A DNA stretch of 64,000 nt from NCBI RefSeq assembly GCF_963678635.1, contig NC_087067.1:10029716-10093715 (forward strand), written 5' to 3'. Source of the stretch: Symsagittifera roscoffensis (lineage: Eukaryota; Xenacoelomorpha; Acoela; Convolutidae). Shown here in pieces: positions 23,101 to 35,100 of the stretch; position 1 is the stretch's first letter, and every line of letters starts with the position of its first letter. The position numbers and the translations under genes were made by a program. The notes under the pieces are model-generated. The model was not told where the DNA came from and made no database searches. It saw only the letters and a list, made by a program, of their open reading frames with translations.

Positions 23101-26100
23101 TGTGAGGTGGGTAGGGGGTGGGGGAAGGAAAAAGAGCCGAAAGATTTCTGTTGGCGTAGGTGCACCTTTCAATAGATTTCTGCAACTGAAACAGAAAATT
23201 ATAAGGTTCGAGTTCAACGTAAGGAAACGGCATAAGAGTAAAGCATTTTTTTATACACAAACCTTTTTTAAGTTCTTGTGGAACACCTTCGTCGTTATGA
23301 AATATGTGGCAGATATATGAATCAATAAATTGTTGTTTAGTTTGTTAGTGTTATCTGATTTTTCTGTTGTCTGAATGTTTTTGGGTTTTGAATCGCCGGA
23401 ACGACTTTGTTTTGAAAACAAAATTAGGATTGTGAACTATTAAAATAAGATTTGAAAAATCAAAAGTTGTAAAAAAAATTAGGCGGTCTAAAATAATTTC
23501 CGCGGGAGATTTTTTTTGCAACTAAAAATCATCTTTTCTGTCAAAAGTTTGCATCATCATTATTGTGAGATTGTGGCCTCGATTCCCCCCCCCCCTCTCT
23601 CTATGCAAGTTGTTTTTAAATTGTCAAGTACAAAAATGAAAACCATATTTGGTGTCATGCTTGCTTAATTAGTCCGCGTGCCAATTTTGTAGCAATCAGA
23701 CTATGTGAACAAAAAGTTTCTGACTTTTTTCCACTTCCTCTACCTTGCAAACTTACTTTCTATTTTAATAGTTGTCTTACGTGTGATTATGGGTAAACGC
23801 GTACTGTTACGTTGTAAGGTATGAAGAAATAGGCTCTTTTTCTGTTTTTCTGCCCCTCCGCCCACCACACTAGCAAGTTTTTTTAATCAAAAATTATTGT
23901 TTACATTGTGCAATTGTTATGAAAATTGACATGCAGATAAATTAGGCCATGACAAACATATTTGGTTTTGATAAATAACCTTGTAAAATCATTCGTTAGA
24001 CCAAAAAATTGATTCTCGTTTGAAGTTGGGGGGAAAAGAGGCTTTTTTCCTCCTCCCCCCCCCCCCCCCACCTCACAGAAACATCGATTTCATGGTGTAA
24101 CGAGTGGTCTTACAAGGTTGAGTATGAAGACCAAATATGATTGTTATGGCCGAATTATTCCGGATGCCAAATTTTATAACAACCCTAAAATGTAAACAAA
24201 AAATTTACTCAAAAAAAAAATTTGCAGGTGGGGAAAAGGAAAAAGAGCCGGAAAAGGAAAAAGAGCCAAGAAATATATTGACCATGCCGACTCTTTTTCT
24301 TCCCCCCCCCCCACCTGCAATTTTTTACAAGTAAAATTACTGTTCGCATCGTCTGATCATTATGAAAAATGACATGCCGACTAATTAGGATGTGCCAAAC
24401 ACATTTGGTCTTCATATTTAATCTTGTAAAACCACTCATTACATCATAAAATTGATGATCGTGGGAGGTGGGGGGGGGGGGGGAAGGAAAAAGAACCACC
24501 ATGCCAAGTCTCATTGTATTATGACAACGTTAACATGTTTTTTTTTCAAAACTGAAACTGAAAGGTGGGAGAAAGGGGAAAAGAGCCAAGTTGCTAGGTG
24601 GGGAATGAATATAAATTCACTTACGGGGAGAGGAAAAAGAAAAAGAGAGCTGTTTTTTTAGTGTTTGGCAACCAGGGTCTGTTCATGGTGCTGAGGGGGT
24701 CTCTCAGTCCCCTGACCCTACCCTCCATCCGAAGACAGAGGGACAAGGAGGGGGGAGAGGACACTCTCTTCAGACAGCCCACTCCTCTTCTCAAAGACCC
24801 ACGCGAGTTCACGGTATGCGTTAATCAATTATGGGATCTTCTACCCCCTCCCCCTCCCACTTTTCAAATTTTCCATTTTTATAGATGTTTTACGCGAGCT
24901 ATAAACAGCTAAACCCGTGATATTACGATGTAAATTATGAAGACAAAATCTATTCACAATTGTTAGTTTGCTCACCGTGCAAATTTTCATTGCGTTATGA
25001 CAACGTAAAAATAGTTTATAAAACTTGAAATTCAAATGTGGGGGGAAAGTGGAAAAGAGCTCGATTATGCAATCAATGTATGTGAAAAAAGACAAACGAA
25101 GTTACGTCATTGATGTTGAAACTTACTAAGTTTTCTGGTTTTATATGGTAGATAGTTTCGTAATTCGGCCGATTTATGAACCACCGAGCAAGCGGTTTCT
25201 TATGCAGGTCGTTGTCCACGACTTAAAGTAGACTTAGAAAGTCGTGCCAAATACCGTTCTTTTGGACCAAGCTTTGCAACAACTGCGACCCAAAATCTGC
25301 TTGATTGTATCTCATCTTAGGTGTCAGGTGTCATTTTAAGCTCGATTAGTACCTCGCTATATCACAGAACAAACGCTTGAAACTAAGTTTGAAAAAAAAA
25401 TTTTTTTTTTTTTGTCAATAGAGGAGCAGGTTAAAACATATGGCCGTTTCAGATCGGTGTCGGGGAGTGTTTCGGCACGTTGTACAGTTTACCCGACAGA
25501 AGCGTGAATTCAAGGTAAATACCTTCGTTTTTACGGGTACTTCCCCTTGTAGCCTTTTTCCCATCCATTTTGCTGGTGGGGGATTATGTGTGGAAAAGTT
25601 ATAAGATAGAAATTTTCCGTTAAGACGGATGAGTTTACCAGCTATGACATAATATTTAAGTCCACTTTGCTATGGTGTTTTGTTCAGGGTGTTGTCAGCC
25701 ATGACTTGTCAGCCAGGAGTGGAACTGCTCAAAATATCTTCATCTGCATTCGAGAACCTCATCAAGGTCAACTTTTTCCTGTCTCGTCAATTCGCAGACT
25801 TCAACAAGCATAGAATTCAATTAACTAGTTTTTGTTTATTCATATGGACTATTTTTTTTACCACTAGTAAACCAATTTTTGGTGAATGACAAGAAGACGG
25901 GTCTAATATAGACAGTGAACTTAATAACGAGCATAAAAAAAGACCGCTCGTATCAGGGCGAAGCCCTGAATGTACCGACTGCTTTTTAAGGTCTATGGAG
26001 CAGTAAAAACATGAAAAAATGGCTCTTTTTCATCCCCCCCCACCTCACACGACCTTCAATATATTAGTGTAACGAGTGGTTTTACGAGGTTGAGTATGAA

Positions 26101-29100
26101 GACCAAATATGTTTATCGTGCCCTAATTAGTCTGTATGTAAATCTCATAGCAATCGGACAATGGTGTCAAAAAATTTAATAAAAAAATTTGCAGGTGGGG
26201 GGAAAAGGAAAAAGAGCCGGAAAAATTAAATGTAATAGAACAAAACGAATTTTTTTTAATTTGAAATTTTTTGTGAAAATCATCCCCCACACGCCATATA
26301 AAATACTAAGTGGTACTTAGTAACAAATTTATTATGCTCCTAGTAACGAACCAAGTATCAAATCAAGTAACAAATCAATTATAAAGTACAAAAGAACCAA
26401 AAAGGATAGATTTTGCTCCTAAAAATCAAAAATAAGCTTCCTTCAACCAATTTTGAACAATTTCCAAGACGGAATAAACCTCCGCTTACGCGTTAGTTGC
26501 GAAAAATATATCGCGCGCTAATTATCCCAAATTGGCTAAAATGGCAATCTTTAAACCCTCATAACCTAACGAAAAATCAACACAGGTGAAATACTTTTTC
26601 AATTTTAAGCTCAAGACAACAATACCTTTTGAATGATAGGTAAGAATTCCGTCAAAAACAGCAAGTTAAAAAGTCGAATATTATCCGAAAAAAGTTGAAA
26701 GCATTTTGGTTGCGTAAGTTGAAAGCATTTTGGCGGGTAATTGGATGACTGTTTCACAACATTCTTGCCTTTATATCGAATGAAAACAAGACCAACTGCT
26801 GTAATAAAAATGATTCAAAATTCGGCTGATAATTTTCTTCTATTTTGCTTCTGCTTTGTTTGCTTTAATGTCTCTCGTAATTGTTCCGACTTTCGAAGAA
26901 AACGGAATATTTATGCTCGGTGGGTTTTTTTTAAATCAGTCAATTTTTGCTGATCGAAATAATAGTTTTCGACAAACATTTTTCTACCCCATTGAAGATA
27001 CCAATTTCTTGAATTCAATTCTTAAAAGAGTTTTTACATCCGATGTTTTTTTGTAAAATTCTGGGGGTTTGGAAATTGCCAAATTGGCCATGTTCTGGAC
27101 TAAATTATGCGCGCTTTAAAGATTTTTTTCATATTGCTGAGAGCGTAACGCAACTTATTTATGCGTGGTGAATTATCCAACACAACAAAATCGTTCCAGT
27201 TCGAATTGAGGGTAGCTAATCTAATCGGTCGTTTTAATTTTGTACCACTCAACGTTTCATATTTTAATAATGTTCAAAAATTTATAGGTTTTCAATATTT
27301 TCTTTTCCCAAAAACTATTGGATATGAATAAAGGGACAGTCTTGGCTTTTGACTTGGTTGAGCTGTCTTGTTGCCTTTTAATTTCAATGTCTGAATCAGA
27401 CTTGTCTCTTTGTCATTCACGCAATTTTTTATTATGACAATAATGATTTATTATTGCTCTGTTCCCCTCATTTTTACGGAGTTTTATAGAACTCTGGCAT
27501 TTAAATTTATTTTTTGCCTAATTTAGATTAACTCAAAGAGAGGGGTCGGAGGGAGTATAAAATTAAAGCACGCTTCGACGGATTTGAACTCAAACAATGA
27601 ATTTCATAGAAACTCAATCATTTTCGATAAATATCGATATTGATTTTTTGATTTTATGACCAAATCTCACAAAGTTTTACGACACTGGACTCATATTTCA
27701 TGACACCAGGTATAATTAATAAGTCGTTTTAGATATATAACCACTTCTTACTTTGTGACGCTTAGCTATATTACCTCTTATTCGAGCACTTTTCATTCCC
27801 TCAATTGCCATTTTTGAAGAAACGTTGACTTCAGAAGTTAAAATTTTTCCTGATTTTTAAATTTATTCTCCGAATTAATTGTGGTCTTGACGTTCCTTAA
27901 TTTTTGCACTGCAGCCGCTCACTCTTGTTACTTGGAAGATGCTTGGGAATCAAGGAACCAGAACCTACGTTTTATATATAAAAATTTTTTTTTTTAGCTT
28001 CGGCCTTAAGATTTATGTCTCGCTGAAAAAAATTTTGACAATTATTTGATTTTGGACAGACAGTATCAGACATTAAGTGTTAAGTTTTGAGCCGCATTGG
28101 AGCTTTTTAAAGGCCAAATTGTTTGTTTTAATTTTCAAACGGTTTCGAATGTGGGATAGACATGCATAAACAATTCGTGTTACGTTTTCAAAATCAGAGC
28201 GCAAATTAAATAGCAGAGAATTTTTCAATGATGTCAAATTATATACCTTAGAGTGTGATTAGAAAAATTACAAAAAAAACATATTTTTTCATTGAACTCC
28301 AGATAGTCGACAAAATCTGTGACAATGCTTTGATTTAAAAAAAAAACAAGAAGTTGCAGAATTGCGACTGACAAGCCGACGCCAAGAAAAATTTTTATGC
28401 CCAGCATAAAGTCGAAATATATCCGGTTCCAGACAAAAAAATCAATCATAGGTCAAGCACAGTCAAACTATATCCAAATTTGCTGACAAAAATAAAGCAA
28501 ATTTTTAACAGAATTGGAAATTTAGCAAATAAACCTGCTCAAAAAAGACCTCCGTCAAAAAGCAGCTTTCAGCAACAACCAATTTAGGAGAGTTGCTAAG
28601 CGGAAACTAATAATGTTAGAGAACCTCATTAGAGTTTTGAAATGTTAGGATTCCCTCGGTTGGAAGAAGTAAAATTTGAATTTTTTCCTCAATTGTCATT
28701 TTTCAGATCTAAATTTTTAGTGTCCTTCTGTAAAAAGAAGCAAAGCAAGTTTTAAAAAATCAATTTGGATTAATTAGTTTTTGCTGTCAAAGTTTTGGCT
28801 GTCTAAATTCTATGATTCTAACAGCTATTTTACTATCGAACATCACCACAAAACTCACTGGAAAAACAATCATTAAAATTTTAACTTGATTTTACTCAAA
28901 TAAAAAAAATCAAACTGATCAAAACAATCAAAATATATACTGGGGGATAATCAAAACATAGTTCGAGCACGAACAAAAATAGGTCGAGCACAGTCGAAAC
29001 ATCGGTTAAATGAATTCGAACTAGAAGCCAAGCACAGTCGAAACAGGAGTACATCACAGTCAAAACACAGATCAAACACAGCCAAAGCATGGGTCAAGCA

Positions 29101-32100
29101 TTGTTAAACCAAACGTCGAACACAGTCGAAGTAAAAGTTATTTTGTTAGCAACAGATTCAAAATACAGGTCGAATGTTCGTTTTGTAACAATATTTTTGT
29201 TATGTTTTCAAGTCAGTTCTTATTTCATAATTTTTTGGTCCTTTAAATCCTATTGTGCTTAATTCATTGTCTCCAATCATTAGTGGTGAATTTTTTTTTC
29301 AATTTTATCAATTTTTTTTTGTGATAAAAATCGCTTTTGATATAATACGAGTTGACTTTTCCAGTCTATATTAGATTTGTGTTGTTAAATTTTTCTGAAC
29401 AGTTTTTTTTAATGCATATTAATAACGACAAGCGCTATTTTACGATAACTTATAATAGATGATGCGGTTTTCCCCCAATTTTTGAGGAAAAAGAAGGAAA
29501 AATTGTACTCGGTCTGATGTTTTCTTCCAAAAACTTTTCTTATGTAGCTACTAGCATTTTAAACAAATTATTACCATGCTGTATAAAAAAAGTTTTGCCC
29601 CAGTTTTAAAAAAAACTTATCTGCATATTGTTCGTTTAACTATGGGAGTTTGTAATTAGCCAATTTAGGATAATAATGGTAGATTGTTTAATTGGAATAA
29701 CTAAAGCGCGGTTATGTTTCGTTGTTTTGCGCTTCCCTCTAAATAATTCGGCTTTCATATCAATTCAAATATATATGAAGCAAGAAATTTAGTTTTTTTT
29801 TCAATGCAATTTTTAAACTAGAAACTATGTGGATTATTACTTTACAAAGCTTCTGTCATTATTTTTTGTTTATCAATTTTTGGGCCAAAGTTTAAACTGA
29901 ATTGTGAAAGCACAGAAAAACTCAGTTTCCGCTGCACAGAAAGCACAGAGAGCACAGAAAACTCCGTTTACGTGAAAAAAAATGGGTTACGAGCCGAAAA
30001 TTACCAATTTGTTGTTGAGACTGTAGAAACAATGACCGACAAAAAAAAACGAAACATATGTCGAGCCCCACTGGTAGGGAATTAGAAAAGTTATTAGAAA
30101 GCTGTTCATGGAAAACAGAAAAATTATACATTGTTCTGCTCATTGACTTTGTGATGTTTGTATAGAAGATGAATGCAGCCGACCATATGGAGAAGTTGTC
30201 TCTTCTGCGGAAGTGTGAACAGTACTCCCAGTGGCCTCAGATGTCCCTGGAGGAAATAGCACATGTGTTAGAGTGGGTTACATTCCCCAAGGACGAAAGT
30301 GAGTCAGCCAAAAATAGGGTTTGATTTGATTTGAAACCACAAAAGTCACAATAACATTAGATTCTCAGGTAAAGAAGATTAATGCGCGCTGTAAGGGGGA
30401 GGTTATTATTGTTGCTTAAAAACAACGAATTTTTCCTGCAGATACTTAGATTGCTATACATAAATTTAAGATGTTTTTGCCGGAAATAAAAAAATGTTTA
30501 GCGACTTGCAGTGTTTTTTTGTTTATTAGGCCAAAAGTGTTAAAAGTTAAACTTAGTCACAGTTTTTGCATCAGAAAATCAGCTGGCAATAATAAATGGC
30601 TAATACCAATCAAAATACTATCAAATAAATAATGCTTGTCTGTTAAAAAGAACCAAACCCTTTTATCGTCAAATTTGGCAATTTATAGACAATATAGCTG
30701 AAAAATCTGTAGTAAATAACTTATTGATAGCAAATGTTTTTTTCTTCGTTTCAGTGTTGGTAGAAGAGAATAGAGTGGCCCCCTTTATAGGCATCGTGGC
30801 CAGTGGGACCTGCAAGGCATACAGGACCATAGACACCATGCACAAACTGATCACGGGCAAACGGGTAATTATTTGCATTTAACACCCTAGTGGCGTCGCA
30901 GAGATCTTTGCATCGACAGTCCTTTTTTAGAGCTCGGAAAATCAATTTGGTCGTCATGAAAAAAAAATCATATTCTTTTCCAAATAAAACTTCAAAAAAA
31001 GATACTTTAAAAAAAGTAACTTAGAAAAAACAGTCGACCAAATTGATTTCCCGTGCTCTAGAAATTGTTCTCTGATTAGAGCAATTCACAAGGAATTGCA
31101 ACAAATGCATTATAACAGAAGGCTCGATCTCGTTTAAGAAAGACCAAAAGTTAACGAGGTTTCTGTGAGCTAAGCTCATGAATAAAGGTCACATGAATGT
31201 GTTCTAAATGAAATCTCTTGTAATATCATAGAATTACATAATCCTGTATACTACTAACGGTTTTTCTCGTTATGCATCCTCATATTTAAGGATATTTCCC
31301 GATAAAAAAAGCTAATTTTGACAAAAAAAATTGCAGAAAAAACATACAATGGACTTAATAAACACTGTATTGCACTTAAAAAATACACTGTATTAATGAA
31401 TAACTAAAAAATATTAAGCCAAACCAGACGTTGAAAAAAATTTTACTACTTCAAACTTTATATCTGCTGTGACTTTTCTATAAATTTTTATTCAAATTAT
31501 AAAATTACAAAAACACAAACAACAAAATTAGTATAAAGATAAAATTTTGTTTGTTTGGTGAAGATTCCTTGTTTTCGAGGATTTTGATCTCTTCTTGTCT
31601 TCAAATTCTTAAATTCTCTACCTAAAACAATCAATATTTTAAAAACTAACTTAATTGAATTCAAGATCATCAAGATCGTTGGATCTTTAACCAATTAAAA
31701 TCTTAAGTTTCTTTTTGATTATCATTATTTTTGGTTCTTCTTGATCTTAAACATTAAATCCTTAAACTTAACTAATTCAACCCGATCATCAAGGCTTAAC
31801 ATTGGATCTTGAATCTCTAAGCTTTAAAATTTATTCTTTCTTAAACTTGAATCATCAAATTTTTTCATGGATTTTAATTTCAATTCATTCCTTTACTTCT
31901 GTGTCTAATTACCTAAAACGTCGATTCACTTTCCAACCCTTCTGAACGATCCAGGACTAACTGAAAACCTTTTCTTCAAGAACTCATCATTTAATTTAAG
32001 CTAAACAAGGAAGAACTTCGGTTACTCATCCTTCACTTGAATCCCACCTCTTATTTTACCCAGTTTTATAACAACCCTTAGAACCAGTAGGTTCTAAAAT

Positions 32101-35100
32101 AGCGTCTAACGATCTACTTGCGTTCTAATTAAACCTGAGCCTTACGAGGCCAAACTGTGTATTGTGTGAATTGTGGGCAATTTCCGCAACACGCAGAATA
32201 CAGATTTGGCACGGAGTCCGCAAGATTTCTTTGATCCTCTTTGCTGTTTTGGGTTCCCTGAACAAATTACAAAAACACCGCATCGCTCAAAATTGCTCTA
32301 AACTGCTCTTAATTGCTCTAAACTGCTCTGTATGCTCAAAAGTGCTGTAAAATTTGCTCCAAAAAATTTTGCGGAATCCAGATCAGTTCGTGTATTGTAG
32401 AAACACGTTGTCTTGGAATTCTAAAGAGTAAGTGGAGTCCACAAATTACAAAGGGAATCTCGAAATTTAAGCAGAACCCGCAAAACGTCCCATTTTGCGG
32501 AATCTGCTTACATTTATGAATCTCGGAAAATCTAGCTATATTCGCTTGTTCAGACAAAACTGATGTGCCCATAAAAATCAAATTACACATACTTGAGCTC
32601 AAAATTCAAGGAAAATATGAGGACTTGTAAAAAAAATTGATGTACCCATAAAAATCAAATAACACATATTTAGGCTCAAAATTCAGTGAAAAATTAAAGA
32701 CTTGTCTATGGATGCCAGTGAACTGGAGACACCCAATTGTGCGCCTATCCTTGGCACAGTTTAACCTCAAAATGGTTTAAAATTGTTTTGATTCACGTTT
32801 GTCAAGTGCAGTTTGCCCGTACTTAACAAACTTGTTATTTTGGATTAGTTTTTTTAAAGTTTTCATCTCTATTTCTGGACAGAAGTTAATTCTAAATCAA
32901 TTCTCACAAAACAGATTTTGGAAACTATATATTTTTTCTGATTCAATTTTTTCCTAGCTTAGACTATTTTTAGTCGGTAAAAACTTAATTATTGTTCTGA
33001 CTTTTGATGAATTAAAAGACGTGATGTCTGTGCAAGTTGTTTTGTTTTCCCAGACTAATTAGAACTTTTAAATAGCCATTTTTGGGGTTTTATATCTTGT
33101 GAAAGCGAACGATGTCTTCAACTTAAAAACAAACACATATCCGTTTCAGCTGCAACTTTTTTTGGCAAATTTATGGGGGCTCAAGTTCTGTCAATTTGGG
33201 ATGGTTAACACACATGGTGTTTTTTGAAGATTTTTTGAGTTTTTATTAACTTTTTCTATTCAAATTTTTTTATCAGGATGAGGGAAAATTGAAGATTTTG
33301 CCTTGATACAAGCAGTTTTGTTTCGAATTTAATCTCTATTTAGAAATATACTCAACAAAATAAACAATGATTGAAATAAAACAAAAACTATCAATTCGTC
33401 TTGCACCATCAATTAAAACATAATGTCAGCGCTCAATATACTCGATTTATTTATCGATAAATTCCACTGTTTTTAATCTCTGACTTAAAGATATAAACTT
33501 AAATAATATCTACTTAAAGATATAAACTAATATTGAAAGAAAACAAAGATAGCCGTTAACTGTGCGAGTAGCACAGAATGTTTGGACCATAGTCTTTAAA
33601 AAACTACAAAAAAAAACAGTTGGTTGTGAGTAGGAAAGTAGAATAGACTTGTTACCAGATAGTTTTTTATGTTAGGAGCGCCGTGTGAAGCGAATGTTGA
33701 TTGGTGAGTTGGGGGAGGGCCTGAGCATGGGGGAGATCAGCGTGATCGAGGACATGAACAGCACCTGTTCCATACACACGGCCACACCTGTCCTCATGGC
33801 CATCATTACTCCACGAAAACTGAGAGGTAATCAATGACTTACACTATGACAGTTGGGTCCAATGAAAAAGCAAGTGTGATATATGAACCCTCCAAACTTG
33901 ACAACGTTCCAAAACTTATATTTATTCAAATTTAATTTTTCAGGGACCTATCTATATATAGCTTAATGAATTGCTTTTGTAATTACTGTTTCAGTTAGTA
34001 TTCATTTAAGTATAATTTAGTAATCTAGAGACCCATTTATCAAAATTGTACAACTTTTGATATGTTTTTCCTTCGAAAACCGCATCAATATAATTTTTCG
34101 TACGCTTTTTGGATCTATATTAAATTTTTCAAGCACGAAATCTATAAAAAAAAAAACAGTCTTAAGTTTTCTTGCCCCAAAATTGAATTTACAAATTTAA
34201 AAATCGATTATGGAGCTTGAACTCGGCAATTGAAATTTTATTAGGTTTAACAAAAATTATAAAACCAGAACTGTTTCTTTTGTTGTTTTTGCAGACCTCA
34301 ACCCGGTTACAGTGAGTCTCATCCAACAATCTAACAAACCGACATTCGGCCATGTGGACTCGGTGAGACCAATTTTCATTTTTGACCAGTTCGCAATTCT
34401 AAGTCAATAAAAATCTCAACCGATTGTAACACGATGAGCAAGCGAAGCGGAACAGCTTGTTATTGGTATAAAAATCAGTAAATAACTACAGTTCTACTTA
34501 AAAATCCCCCCTTTCAAGAAAGATGGGGAGATTGTTAAGTAGGTTAAGTTAGTCGAAATTTTCGACCAATCAGAATGCAGCACAATTAGAATTCTCAATA
34601 CAAGCACTAGTGCTAATTTACTGTATTATTTATTGGGGTGGATTTTTTTAGTAGATACAATAGGAGGAGATTGTTACGTAGATCCGAAACTACGTGGGAC
34701 TAATGATTGTAAAGATAACAATAAGATAAACTTATAAGTAATAATGTATTCTACCTTTTAATTAATCGAAAGTCAAAAAAAATTGAAAACAAGCGGTCCT
34801 CAGTAATTTTTTTTATTCGACAAACCGTAGATTTCATGGATAAGAATCAATTATAATTACACTTTGGGACCACGCAATCGATAATAATCCATGGTCTTAT
34901 GCACTAAACGGCCCAAAATCATTTTTTCTACATTGTAAGCTGGAAATTACGCGATCAAACTTGATTGGGTAATTTTAGCCAATCAATTTCAAGTTAAACG
35001 GTCAGGCATTCCGATCAACTTTTCTAGCAGATAAAAATATTAGCCGAAATTGCCGAAAAGGTGGAATTAATTTTGAGTCACTTGTGAAACCTTGCCCAGA

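Larger units (their letters stand above)
21960..23520. repeat. Segmental duplication block B (carries intact peptide gene)
   Basis: Partner of 18700-19720. It contains hAT-like MITE insertions absent from block A, including one at 22443-22649 with a clean 8-bp target duplication. Confidence 0.75.
12717..24661 (+). other. Intron 6 of CNBD2-like gene, repeat-rich with antisense peptide genes
   Basis: This 11.9-kb intron contains the CAAGATCTTG minisatellite, a minisatellite shared with 40-41 kb, a Tc1/mariner-like MITE, a 1,280-bp tandem duplication, a duplicated block carrying a secreted-peptide gene and its pseudogene (both antisense), and a dense cluster of hAT-like MITEs next to the exon 7 acceptor. 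An exon encoding the first strands of cNMP fold 1 should lie here, but I could not find it. Confidence 0.6.
25767..30165 (+). other. Intron 9 of CNBD2-like gene
   Basis: A 4.4-kb intron. It holds a GTTCCGAC-family copy interrupted by a hAT-like MITE (25935-26690), a diverged copy (26880-27240) and a CGAGCACAGTCGAAAC minisatellite (28930-29140). The stretch 27300-28900 is AT-rich and shows nothing I recognise. Confidence 0.55.
30865..33675 (+). other. Intron 11 of CNBD2-like gene
   Basis: A 2.8-kb intron. It has a small inverted repeat (30920-31075), a short tandem run of AATTGCTCTAAACTGCTC (32288-32345), a diverged GTTCCGAC-family copy (about 32995-33330) and a dispersed-repeat relic (33548-33598) near the acceptor. 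The remainder is featureless AT-rich sequence. Confidence 0.5.
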
